Positions 16,144 through 23,734 of a DNA stretch of 37,650 nucleotides are shown piece by piece (the stretch's first letter is position 1; each line of letters starts with the position of its first letter). The notes beneath the pieces are model-generated. The model ran no database searches and was not told where the DNA came from. It was given only the letters and a program-made list of their open reading frames with translations. Both the position numbers and the translations under genes were made by a program. This DNA is from AP-15 sp035503615 (lineage in GTDB: Bacteria; Pseudomonadota; Alphaproteobacteria; ATCC43930; CGMCC-115725), in the NCBI GenBank assembly GCA_035503615.1, contig DATJTI010000002.1, forward strand, positions 1 to 37,650, given 5' to 3'.

Positions 16144-16929
16144 TCAGCCCCGGATGCCGTATTCCCTGGCCCAGCCGAGCCCGGCGCGGGTTTCGGTCCG
16201 CGGGCGGTACTCGCAGCCGATCCAGCCGGCATAGCCGAGCTCGTCCAGGAGATCGAACAGGAACGGATAGTGGATCTCGCCGATATCGGGCTCGTGGCGG
16301 CCGGGATTGCCGGCGATCTGGATATGCGGATAGCGTCCGGCGAGAGCGCGGATGCGATGCGCGAGATCGCCCTCCATGATCTGCACATGGTAGAGGTCGA
16401 GCTGCAGCTGCAGGTTGGGGTGGCCGACCTCGTCGATGACCGCCATTGCCTGGGTCGTCGTATTCAGGAAGTAGCCGGGAATGTCGCGGGTGTTGATCGG
16501 CTCGATGATCACGGTCACACCTTCGGGTGCCAGCCGTTCGGCGGCATGGCGCAGATTGGCGAGGTAAGCCCGCCGCGCCTCGTCGCGATCGTGCCCCTCC
16601 GGGACGAGCCCGGCCATCGCATGCAACAGGCGGCATTTGGTCGCTTTGGCATAGACGAGGGCGGTTTCGACCCCGGCGCGGAATTCCGCTTCGCGGCCCG
16701 GCAGTGCTGCGAGGCCCCGCTCGCCCGCCGCCCAGTTGCCGGGCGGCATGTTGAACAGCGCCTGGGTCAGCCCGTTCTGTTCGAGCCGGGCCGCGACCGT
16801 TTCGGGCCGCTCGTCATAGGCGCCGAGATATTCGACCGCCTTGAAGCCGCATTGCGCGGCCGCGGCAAAGCGGTCGAGAAACCCGACCTCCTGAAAGATG
16901 AAGCTCAGATTGGCGGCGAATTTGGGCAC
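16144..16929 (-). CDS. otnI: 2-oxo-tetronate isomerase
   Basis: TIM-barrel enzyme of the hydroxypyruvate-isomerase (Hyi) family, 261 residues. The metal ligands are visible: Glu143 in IIEPIN, Asp178 and His181 in LDLYHVQ, Gln204 in IQIAGNPGR and Glu240 in CEYRP. In the erythronate pathway it converts 2-oxo-tetronate to 3-oxo-tetronate, the substrate of OtnK. Hydroxypyruvate isomerase is the main alternative, but the denD, otnK and otnC neighbours decide the matter. The start is GTG 16929 with GGGGAGGA about eight bases upstream. The frame is open further back but the extra residues are not family-like. It is the first gene of the minus operon, divergent from otnK. Confidence 0.87.
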   Translation of the reverse strand: MPKFAANLSFIFQEVGFLDRFAAAAQCGFKAVEYLGAYDERPETVAARLEQNGLTQALFNMPPGNWAAGERGLAALPGREAEFRAGVETALVYAKATKCRLLHAMAGLVPEGHDRDEARRAYLANLRHAAERLAPEGVTVIIEPINTRDIPGYFLNTTTQAMAVIDEVGHPNLQLQLDLYHVQIMEGDLAHRIRALAGRYPHIQIAGNPGRHEPDIGEIHYPFLFDLLDELGYAGWIGCEYRPRTETRAGLGWAREYGIRG

Positions 16930-17042
16930 TGCAGGGGTCCTCCCCGGATCGCGAGCGACGGGCGGTGCGCCGGCCCGTTTGCGGCCAGCGCGACAGGCCG
17001 CTACTCTTTGCCTGCCCGAAGGCGAACGCAAGGGAGGCGCTT
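16930..17042. promoter_or_regulatory. Divergent promoter region of the otnI and otnK operons
   Basis: This 113-base gap separates the two GTG start codons. For otnK a weak sigma-70-like pair TTGCGG (16979-16984) and TACTCT (17002-17007) has exactly 17 bases between them, but each hexamer matches consensus at only about half of its positions. Both operons probably share a control site here, yet no clear dyad or adjacent regulator gene is seen. Confidence 0.4.
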
Positions 17043-18338
17043 GTGGCTGTATTGCTGGGGGCGATCGCCGACGATTTCACCGGCGCCACCGATCTGTGCA
17101 ACACGCTGGTGCGGCGCGGAATGCGCTGCGTGCAGTTGATCGGCGTGCCGGCGCCGGGTGCCGCAATTCCTGACGCCGAGGCGGTGGTCGTGGCGCTGAA
17201 GACGCGGACCGTGCCGGCGGCCGAGGCAATTGCGCAGAGCCTCGCCGCACTCGGCTGGCTGCAGCACGCCGGGGTGCAGCAGGTCCTGTTCAAATACTGC
17301 TCGACCTTCGATTCGACCGATGCCGGCAATATCGGACCGGTCGCCGAGGCGCTGATGGCGGCACTCGGCACCGGTTTCACATTGTTCTGCCCGGCTTTTC
17401 CCGAGGCGGGACGGACAATCTTCAAGGGCTATCTGTTTGTCGGCGACGTGCTCCTGTCCGAATCGGGGATGCGCGATCACCCGCTGACGCCGATGCGCGA
17501 TCCCTCGCTGGTGCGGGTGCTGCAGCGCCAGAGCCGCGGCAAGGTCGGGCTGGTGCCGCAGGCGATCGTCGGCCGTGGTGCCGCGGCGATTGCCGATGCC
17601 TTTGCCGCACTGCGCCGCGACAGCTTCGCCCATGCGGTCGTCGATGCGATCGCGGATCGCGACCTCGAGGCGATCGGAGAGGCGGCCGCCGATTTCCCGC
17701 TGATCACCGGCGGTTCCGGCATCGCGCTCGGCCTGCCCGACAATTTCCGCCGCCGCGGGCTGCTCGGCGATGGCGGTGGTGCGGACAGCCTGCCGGCGAT
17801 TTTCGGCCCGGCGGCGGTGCTGTCGGGTTCGTGCTCGACCGCGACCTTGGCGCAGGTTGCGTATATCGAGAAGCGGGCGCCGGTCTTCACGATCGACCCG
17901 ATCGCCGCCGCCGAGGGGACCGATGTGGTGCGGCAGGCGCTCGCCTGGGCGGAACCGCGACTCGGCAACGAGCCGGTGCTGGTCTCGGCGAGCGCGCCGC
18001 CGGACGCGGTGACTGCAGTGCAGCGCCGTCTCGGGCGCGAGCGCGCCGGAGCGCTGATCGAGGGGGTGTTGGCGAAAATCGCGCGCGGTCTGGTCGATCG
18101 CGGGGTGCGGCGGCTCGTCGTGGCCGGCGGCGAGACCGCCGGGGCGGTGGTGCAGGCACTCGGCGTCTCGGCGCTGCGCATCGGCCGCCAGATCGACCCG
18201 GGCGTGCCGTGGACGGTCAGTCTCCCCGCGCGCCGCGACGAGCCGGCGCTGGCGCTGGCGCTCAAATCCGGTAATTTCGGCGCACCCGATTTTTTCCTGC
18301 GCGCCTTTACCGTCCTGTCCGAGGGAACCATGCGATGA
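17043..18338 (+). CDS. otnK: 3-oxo-tetronate kinase
   Basis: Four-carbon acid sugar kinase of the former DUF1537 family, 431 residues. It phosphorylates 3-oxo-tetronate at the 4-position with ATP. The N-terminal substrate domain opens with GAIADDFTGATDLCN, and the C-terminal nucleotide domain contains VVAGGETAGAVVQALG, both hallmarks of the family. SGSCSTATLAQV is also typical. The start is GTG 17043 with AGGGAGG five bases upstream. A GTG is used at the head of both divergent operons. The stop overlaps the otnC start (ATGA), so the kinase and the decarboxylase are coupled. Confidence 0.92.
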   Translation: MAVLLGAIADDFTGATDLCNTLVRRGMRCVQLIGVPAPGAAIPDAEAVVVALKTRTVPAAEAIAQSLAALGWLQHAGVQQVLFKYCSTFDSTDAGNIGPVAEALMAALGTGFTLFCPAFPEAGRTIFKGYLFVGDVLLSESGMRDHPLTPMRDPSLVRVLQRQSRGKVGLVPQAIVGRGAAAIADAFAALRRDSFAHAVVDAIADRDLEAIGEAAADFPLITGGSGIALGLPDNFRRRGLLGDGGGADSLPAIFGPAAVLSGSCSTATLAQVAYIEKRAPVFTIDPIAAAEGTDVVRQALAWAEPRLGNEPVLVSASAPPDAVTAVQRRLGRERAGALIEGVLAKIARGLVDRGVRRLVVAGGETAGAVVQALGVSALRIGRQIDPGVPWTVSLPARRDEPALALALKSGNFGAPDFFLRAFTVLSEGTMR

Positions 18339-18955
18339 GCGACGCGAAACAGCGCGAGGCGATCTGCACGATCGGTGCGTCGATCTTCAACCGCGGCCTG
18401 ACCGCCGGCTCCTCGGGCAATATCAGCATGCGCACCGCGGATGGCTGGCTGATGACGCCGACCAACGCCTCGCTCGGCCGGCTCGACCCGGCGCGGCTGT
18501 CAAAGCTCGACGAGGCCGGAAAGCTGGTATCCGGCGACCCGCCGACCAAGGAGAGCTTTCTGCATCGTGTCATGTATGAGGAGCGCAGCGATACCGGTGC
18601 GGTCGTGCACCTGCATTCGACCCATTCGGTCGCGGTCAGCTGCCTTGCCGAACTCGACCCCGCCGACGTCTTGCCGCCGATCACCGCCTATTACGTGATG
18701 CGCGTCGGCAAATTGCCGCTCGTGCCCTATTACAAGCCCGGCGACCTCGCACTGGCCGAGGCGGTGCGCGGCTTTGCCGGCCGGCATCACGCGGTGTTGC
18801 TGGCCAATCACGGGCCGGTCGTCGCCGGGTCGAGCCTCGATGCGGCGGTCAACGCGATCGAGGAACTCGAGGAGACGGCCAAGCTCTATTTGCTGCTGCG
18901 TGGTGCCGAAACCCGCTATCTGACCCAAGCCCAAGTCGAGGCGTTGCGTGAATGA
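18335..18955 (+). CDS. otnC: 3-oxo-tetronate 4-phosphate decarboxylase (class II aldolase fold)
   Basis: Class II aldolase/adducin-family enzyme of 206 residues. The zinc site is visible as His92 and His94 in VHLHSTH and a further His in LLANHGPVVAG, with catalytic Glu73 in TKESFLH. The phosphate-binding loop is TAGSSGNIS. In the pathway it decarboxylates 3-oxo-tetronate 4-phosphate to dihydroxyacetone phosphate. Fuculose- or ribulose-phosphate aldolases share the fold, but the four-base overlap with otnK and the whole cluster favour OtnC. A hairpin follows eight bases after the stop, so the operon likely ends here. Confidence 0.88.
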   Translation: MSDAKQREAICTIGASIFNRGLTAGSSGNISMRTADGWLMTPTNASLGRLDPARLSKLDEAGKLVSGDPPTKESFLHRVMYEERSDTGAVVHLHSTHSVAVSCLAELDPADVLPPITAYYVMRVGKLPLVPYYKPGDLALAEAVRGFAGRHHAVLLANHGPVVAGSSLDAAVNAIEELEETAKLYLLLRGAETRYLTQAQVEALRE

Positions 18956-18962
18956 TTGGCCC

Positions 18963-18981
18963 CGGGTCAGCGCCTGACCCG
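18963..18981 (+). terminator. Hairpin after otnC
   Basis: CGGGTCAG (18963-18970) and CTGACCCG (18974-18981) make a perfect 8-bp stem with a three-base loop, starting eight bases beyond the otnC stop. There is no T tract on either side, so it may attenuate or protect the messenger end rather than terminate alone. Confidence 0.4.
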
Positions 18982-19045
18982 CACCCGCTCGCCGGGCAGA
19001 ACGGTCGGCGATGACGCCGCCGGCGGTCGCGGGGCAAAACCGGCT

Positions 19046-20557
19046 GTGACCATCGAACGCGCTGCCGCCGTCCCCGGCAGCGGGCGAGCCGTTCCGCTGG
19101 TCCGCACCCCGACGGCGATCATGCTCGCCGCGGTCGGAGCGATCACTGCGCTGCGGCTCGTATGGCTGTGGCTGCAGCCCTATGATCTCTATCCGGACGA
19201 GGCGCAGTACTGGTTCTGGGCCAAACATCTGGCGTTCGGCTACTACTCGAAGCCGCCGCTCGTCGCCTGGTTGATCGCGCTGACCACCTTTCTATTCGGT
19301 GACAGCGAGTTCGCGATCCGGCTCGCCGCACCGCTGCTGCATGCCGGGACCGCAATCCTCGTCTATGCGATCGGCACGCGGCTCTACGATCGCCGGGTCG
19401 GATTGTGGTCGGCGATCGCCTATGCGACCCTGCCGGGCGTCTCGGTCTCGGCCTTTATCATGTCGACCGATGCACCGCTGCTGCTGTGCTGGGCGGCGGC
19501 ACTCTACGCGTTTATCCGGGCGCGGTCGGATGGCGGCTGGGGCTGGTGGATCGGCGTCGGTCTCGCCGCCGGTCTCGGCCTCCTGGCCAAATACGCGATG
19601 GCCTATTGGCTGCTGTCGGCGCTGGGGTTCGTGCTGCTGGTCCGCGTCGAACGCCGCCACCTGCCGGCCTTGCTCGCCGCCATCGCGATTGCGTTCGTGC
19701 TCTACTCTCCAAACCTGTGGTGGAATTGGAGCAATGGCTTTGTCAGCTACCTGCATACACGCGACGATGCCGACCTCGCCGGTTCGCTGTTCCACCCGCT
19801 CGCGGCATTGCGATTCTTCGGCTCGCAATTCGCCGTGTTCGGGCCGCTATTCTTCGCCGCATTGCTGGCCCTAACAGCGACACCGCGGCTGCTGCGCGCG
19901 CCCGAGGCGCGGCTCCTCGCGGTCTTCGCATTGCCGACACTGGCGATGATGCTGGTGGTGAGCCTGTTGTCGCGGGCCGAGCCCAATTGGGCGGCACCGG
20001 CTTATCTGTCGGCAACGGTGCTGGTGGTCGCCTGGGCATTGCGGCGTGGCTGGCGCCGGCTCGTCGCCGCATCGATCGCGCTCGATGTCGCCGCCGCGAT
20101 CCTAATGTTCACCGGCTACCAGGCGCTCGCCGCTGCCGGTGTCGATCTGCCGGCCCGTTACGACCCGCTCGCCCGGTTGCAGGGCTGGCGCGAACTCGGG
20201 GTCGAGGTCGGTGCCGTGCTGGCCAAGCATCCAGGCTTCACGCTCTTCGCCGACGACCGGGAATTGGTCGCGGCGCTGATCTATTACGTGCATCCGCACC
20301 CGATGGACGCGGTCAAATGGGAGCTGATGGACCGGGTCAAGGACGAGTGGGACCTGACCAACAACATGAGGAAATATCGCGGCGAAAATTTCCTCCTGGT
20401 GTCGGTCCATCACCTCGCCCGGGAGATGCGGCCGAGCTTTGCCAGGATGGTGCCGCTGCCGCCGATCACGATCGCGATCGGCCCAGGCGAGACGCGCCGC
20501 TACGGGCTCTACCTCGTCTATGATTTCGAGGGATATCCGCAATACCGCCGCCGCTAG
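19046..20557 (+). CDS. Glycosyltransferase family 39 (ArnT/PMT-like) membrane protein
   Basis: Polytopic inner-membrane glycosyltransferase with a GT-C fold, about 503 residues and roughly a dozen hydrophobic segments. The first periplasmic loop carries the catalytic Asp-Glu (Asp51-Glu52 in LYPDEAQYWFW), and GYYSKPPLVAWL is the next signature. Such enzymes move a sugar from a polyprenyl phosphate donor to lipid A, another glycan or a protein. The acceptor is unknown. The start is uncertain: GTG 19046 is used, the frame is open back to TTG 18956, and ATG 19121 would begin inside the first helix. The gene converges on a second GT39 gene, and their stop codons share CTAG. Confidence 0.82.
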   Translation: MTIERAAAVPGSGRAVPLVRTPTAIMLAAVGAITALRLVWLWLQPYDLYPDEAQYWFWAKHLAFGYYSKPPLVAWLIALTTFLFGDSEFAIRLAAPLLHAGTAILVYAIGTRLYDRRVGLWSAIAYATLPGVSVSAFIMSTDAPLLLCWAAALYAFIRARSDGGWGWWIGVGLAAGLGLLAKYAMAYWLLSALGFVLLVRVERRHLPALLAAIAIAFVLYSPNLWWNWSNGFVSYLHTRDDADLAGSLFHPLAALRFFGSQFAVFGPLFFAALLALTATPRLLRAPEARLLAVFALPTLAMMLVVSLLSRAEPNWAAPAYLSATVLVVAWALRRGWRRLVAASIALDVAAAILMFTGYQALAAAGVDLPARYDPLARLQGWRELGVEVGAVLAKHPGFTLFADDRELVAALIYYVHPHPMDAVKWELMDRVKDEWDLTNNMRKYRGENFLLVSVHHLAREMRPSFARMVPLPPITIAIGPGETRRYGLYLVYDFEGYPQYRRR

Positions 20558-22134
20558 CGGCTGGGGCGCAGATCGTGGCCGAGATAGAGCGGCACGCTCA
20601 GCGCCGGGCGGCCGTCATGCAACAGCGTCGCCGGCGGCAATGTCGCGATCGACCGGAACATCCCGCCGAAACGGGCGGTAATGTCCGCGGCGGAGACACC
20701 GGGGGCGACGATCAGCACATCGGCGCCGGCATAGGCGGCGACCGGCGCGATGATGCCGTATTCGCGCGGATCGTCGCCGAGACAGATGACCGGCATCCGG
20801 CCTTCGAGCGCGTAATCGATCTTGCCGGCGTCGAGCCAGCGCGTCGCCGCGATGACCAGCCCCGGTTGGCCGACAAGACCGCGTGCTTCAAGCTCGCGGG
20901 CGAGCGAAGTCCAATCGACCGCGGCAATGGCCGGATCCTTGTCGAGGTGGAAGATCGCTGGGTCGAGGCGGATGATCGATGGGTCGAGGTGGGCGATCGA
21001 CGGCAACCAGTCGAAGCGGACATCGGTGGCGACCACGGTCATAGCGCACACGACCAGCGCCGTCGTCGCCATCAACCAGCGCCGTGCCCGCGCGCGATGC
21101 GATGGGTCGCCGGCAATGGCGGCACCGAGCAGGGGCAGCAGAAACAGATAGCCGGGTGCTGCCCAGTGGAACAGCACATGGCCCCACAGCGCGACGAGGG
21201 TGAAGAGCACGATCGGCGGTGCCGCCAGGCACAGCAGCAGCCAGCCGCGCATTTCGGCCGGACCGCGGCGCAGCGCGTCGAACCCGCACAGAACGAGCGG
21301 CAGCCACAGCCAGGGCAGCACAAAGAGCGCTTCGCCGGCCAGCGTGCGGATCGGTCCGAGAAGATCGAGACGGCCCCCGACTCGGCCGCCCTGGAACAGA
21401 AACGACACCCAGCCGTGCTGCGCATTCCACCACAGCACCGGCGCGAACACGCCGAGCGCGACCAGCCCGGCGATGTAGGGGTGCGGGCGTCGCAGCCAGC
21501 AGCGGCCCTGCGGCTCGGTCACGAGAAAGCACAGGACGCCGAGGACCGTCAGCCCGGCCGAATATTTCGACGACATGGCGAGGCCGGCGCATAATCCGCT
21601 GCCGAGCCACCAGCCCCAGGCGGCGCCACCCTCGGCCGGCAACGCCGCAACCAGGCACCAGGCGGCGGCGAGCAGTGCGGCGAACAGCGGCCCGTCGGGC
21701 AACACCCAGCTGGCGGCGGTGACGCCGATGACCGGGCACAGATTGGCAAGCGCCGCCGCCCACAGCCCGGCGCGCCGGTCAAACAATGTTGCGGTCAGCC
21801 GGTACATCAGCCAGGTCGTCAACGCGAAGAGCGCGATAAACGGCGCGCGCACGACGACCGCGGCATCGCTGCCGGCGATATGCGCCGCGGCCCAGGCGAG
21901 CCACCAGGCGATCGGCGGGTGATCGAAATAGCCGAGGCGGATGTGGCGCCCGGCCGCGACCATGTAGCTCTCGTCGATGCCGAGGCCGAGGGTCGCCGCA
22001 AACACCAGCCGCGCCATCGCGGTGATCGCGATCAGCAGCACGAGCCCGCCGGCCGGTGTGCGCGCCCATGCCGCCGCGACCTGCGCGATTCGGGCAAGGG
22101 ACATTGCCGGAGCGGACTGGATCGGGCTGGTCAT
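20554..22134 (-). CDS. Second glycosyltransferase family 39 membrane protein
   Basis: GT-C membrane protein of 526 residues related to the convergent neighbour. The catalytic Asp54-Glu55 lies in LGIDESYMV, followed by GYFDHPPIAWWLAW, and many transmembrane helices extend to about residue 400. The soluble C-terminal part includes a 21-base repeat encoding repeated Leu-Asp-Pro units (LDPSIIR, LDPAIFH, LDKDP). The role is transfer of a sugar from a lipid-linked donor to an unknown acceptor. ATG 22134 is chosen by position, since its Shine-Dalgarno is weak. The upstream frame to 22236 looks non-conserved. The tail-to-tail arrangement with a family member suggests an old duplication or linked function. 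Confidence 0.83.
   Translation of the reverse strand: MTSPIQSAPAMSLARIAQVAAAWARTPAGGLVLLIAITAMARLVFAATLGLGIDESYMVAAGRHIRLGYFDHPPIAWWLAWAAAHIAGSDAAVVVRAPFIALFALTTWLMYRLTATLFDRRAGLWAAALANLCPVIGVTAASWVLPDGPLFAALLAAAWCLVAALPAEGGAAWGWWLGSGLCAGLAMSSKYSAGLTVLGVLCFLVTEPQGRCWLRRPHPYIAGLVALGVFAPVLWWNAQHGWVSFLFQGGRVGGRLDLLGPIRTLAGEALFVLPWLWLPLVLCGFDALRRGPAEMRGWLLLCLAAPPIVLFTLVALWGHVLFHWAAPGYLFLLPLLGAAIAGDPSHRARARRWLMATTALVVCAMTVVATDVRFDWLPSIAHLDPSIIRLDPAIFHLDKDPAIAAVDWTSLARELEARGLVGQPGLVIAATRWLDAGKIDYALEGRMPVICLGDDPREYGIIAPVAAYAGADVLIVAPGVSAADITARFGGMFRSIATLPPATLLHDGRPALSVPLYLGHDLRPSR
20941..21000. repeat. 21-base tandem repeat inside the second GT39 gene
   Basis: Imperfect 21-base units start with GATCG at 20953, 20974 and 20995 and share GGGTCGAGG, with a partial copy before them. 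On the minus strand they encode heptads beginning Leu-Asp (LDPSIIR, LDPAIFH, LDKDPAI). The frame is intact. The unit length is a multiple of three. Confidence 0.75.
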
Positions 22135-22300
22135 CGTGGCCGGTGAACCATGGCGCGTCTGCCGATCAGCGTCTCGGGCAGGGGGCCGATCCGGGGACGC
22201 CGCCAGACAACGCCGATGGCAGGCATCCGCAACCAAAGTACGCGCTGCGCCGCGTCCAGCCTGTCGGCCGGTGACGTGGCGCCGATCGGCCGGCCGAGCT

Positions 22301-23566
22301 TCAGCCGCGCCGCATCACCATCGCCGAGGCGGTCGCCGGGTTGGCCCAGCCGAGATTGGCGCTGACCTCGACATCCTTGACCTGGCGGCAGCCGCCCTCG
22401 CGGTAATCGAAAGTGTGCTGCCGCTTCCCGTCGGGGCCGACCGGGCACGAATCATCGGCGTCGTGACGCAATTGCCTTGTGTTCTCGATCACCATGTTCA
22501 TGCCGTGCGTGTAGCCCTCGCACAGATGGCCGCCGCTGGTATTGTTGGGCCGCCTGCCGCCGAGCTCGATGGCGCCGCTCGACACGTATTCGCCGCCGTC
22601 GCCTTTCTTGCAAAAGCCGTAATCCTCAAGCTGCAGCATCGTCGTAAAGGTAAAAGCGTCATAGGAGCCGGTGATATCGATATCGTCGGGCCCGACCCCG
22701 GAATTGGGCCACAGGATGCGTGCGGCGTAATGGCCGGCGACGGTCGAGATCGGCCCCGTCTGGTAATGCATGTCGAGCCGCGGCTTCGAGCAGCGACCGA
22801 CGACACCGCGGATCAGCACCAGCGGCTGCTTCATGTCGCGGGCACGCTCGGCGGAAGTGACGATGACGCAGGTCGCATTGTCGGTCTCGACACAGCAATC
22901 GAGGAGATGCAGCGGCTTGCAGATAAAGCGGCTGTTCAATACATCCTCGATCGTGTAGCGCTTCTTGTAGTACGCCTTCGGGTTGTTCGACGCGTGCTTG
23001 CTGTGCGCGACCTTGACCGCGGCGACCTGCTCGGGCCTGGTGCCGTAATCGTACATGTGCCGCATAAAGGTCGGCGCAAAGCTCTGCCCGGCGCTCTGCC
23101 AGCCATAGGCGCGGTTATGCAGCATGTCGCCGCCGACGGGGGTGGCCGAACGCGCACCGGTGCCGCCGATGCGCACCTGCGAATAGCCGTTCATCGAGCG
23201 GAAGATTGCCACCGTCTTGCAGCAACCGGCTTCGATCAGCCCGATCGCGATGCCGATCAGTGCCTCGGTCGACGAGCCGCCGCCCTGCACATCCATGTAG
23301 TAATTGAGGCGGATGCCGAGATCGCCGGAGATGAACGTCGCCGAGGTCGAATCACCGCCCGAATAGGACAGCATGCCGTCGATGTCGGTGTTTTTGAGCC
23401 CGGCATCGAGGATCGCGTTTCTGACCGCCCAGGTACCGAGCGCCCGCGTCGTCTTGCCCGAGCCGCGGGTATAGGTCGTCTCGCCGACCCCGACGATCGC
23501 ATATTTGTCGCGCAGATATTTGGGCGTGGTCGCATCCACCTCTTGTCGCGGCAATGGCATCAGCAT
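22301..23566 (-). CDS. Thiolase-fold protein (lipid-transfer/SCP2-thiolase group), cysteine-deficient
   Basis: Protein of about 421 residues with the fold of acetyl-CoA acetyltransferases, close to the SCP2-thiolase or lipid-transfer group. It opens with YAIVGVGETTYTRGSG and ends with SANLGWANPATASAMVMRRG. DITGSYDAFTFTTMLQLEDYGFC is typical of the group. At the place of the nucleophilic Cys of true thiolases (about residue 96) it has VQGGGSS, so a normal Claisen reaction is unlikely. Members like this, for example Ltp2, work as aldolases with a DUF35 partner, but no DUF35 gene is in the window. ATG 23566 or 23560 could start it. The upstream GAGGGAGAA suits either. The 166-base gap to the GT39 start is featureless. 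Confidence 0.82.
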   Translation of the reverse strand: MLMPLPRQEVDATTPKYLRDKYAIVGVGETTYTRGSGKTTRALGTWAVRNAILDAGLKNTDIDGMLSYSGGDSTSATFISGDLGIRLNYYMDVQGGGSSTEALIGIAIGLIEAGCCKTVAIFRSMNGYSQVRIGGTGARSATPVGGDMLHNRAYGWQSAGQSFAPTFMRHMYDYGTRPEQVAAVKVAHSKHASNNPKAYYKKRYTIEDVLNSRFICKPLHLLDCCVETDNATCVIVTSAERARDMKQPLVLIRGVVGRCSKPRLDMHYQTGPISTVAGHYAARILWPNSGVGPDDIDITGSYDAFTFTTMLQLEDYGFCKKGDGGEYVSSGAIELGGRRPNNTSGGHLCEGYTHGMNMVIENTRQLRHDADDSCPVGPDGKRQHTFDYREGGCRQVKDVEVSANLGWANPATASAMVMRRG

Positions 23567-23600
23567 TTCTCCCTCGTAACGGTCCTCACTGTGCCGCGCA

Positions 23601-23641
23601 ACCGGACGCGGCGCTATGGGTTTTCGCGACCGGACGCGGCG
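23601..23641. repeat. 13-base direct repeat before the toxin-antitoxin-like module
   Basis: ACCGGACGCGGCG occurs at 23601-23613 and again at 23629-23641, with a period of 28 bases. The pair sits between the thiolase start and the promoter of the lower-GC module, where a junction might be expected. No third copy was noticed beyond the module. Confidence 0.7.
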
Positions 23642-23650
23642 TTGTGGCGC

Positions 23651-23704
23651 TAAGTGCGATTTGTGCGATACGCGTTTGACCTTTGCACTGGACGCACTTA
23701 AAGT
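23651..23704 (+). promoter_or_regulatory. Promoter and two-tier dyad operator of the PIN-toxin module
   Basis: A -35-like TTGACC (23676-23681) and a -10-like TAAAGT (23699-23704) are separated by exactly 17 bases. Around them lie four 5-base half-sites in dyad order: AGTGC (23653-23657), TGTGC (23662-23666), GCACT (23685-23689) and GCACT (23694-23698). Both the inner and the outer pairs are centred at 23675.5, and repeats within each arm have a 9-base period. The outer arms extend to TAAGTGCG and CGCACTTA (23651-23658 and 23693-23700). The layout fits autorepression by the ribbon-helix-helix-like first gene. Confidence 0.6.
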
Positions 23705-23734
23705 ACTACAAACGTGCCGTTGTGAGGTCAAGCG

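Noticed and set aside
18956..19045. N-terminal extension of the first GT39 gene from TTG 18956
   Set aside because: The 30 extra residues are Arg/Gly-rich and contain the otnC hairpin, so they are more likely untranslated.
22150..22300. Short frames in the gap between the GT39 and thiolase-like genes
   Set aside because: They are Arg-rich, lack ribosome sites and match nothing. The gap is treated as non-coding.
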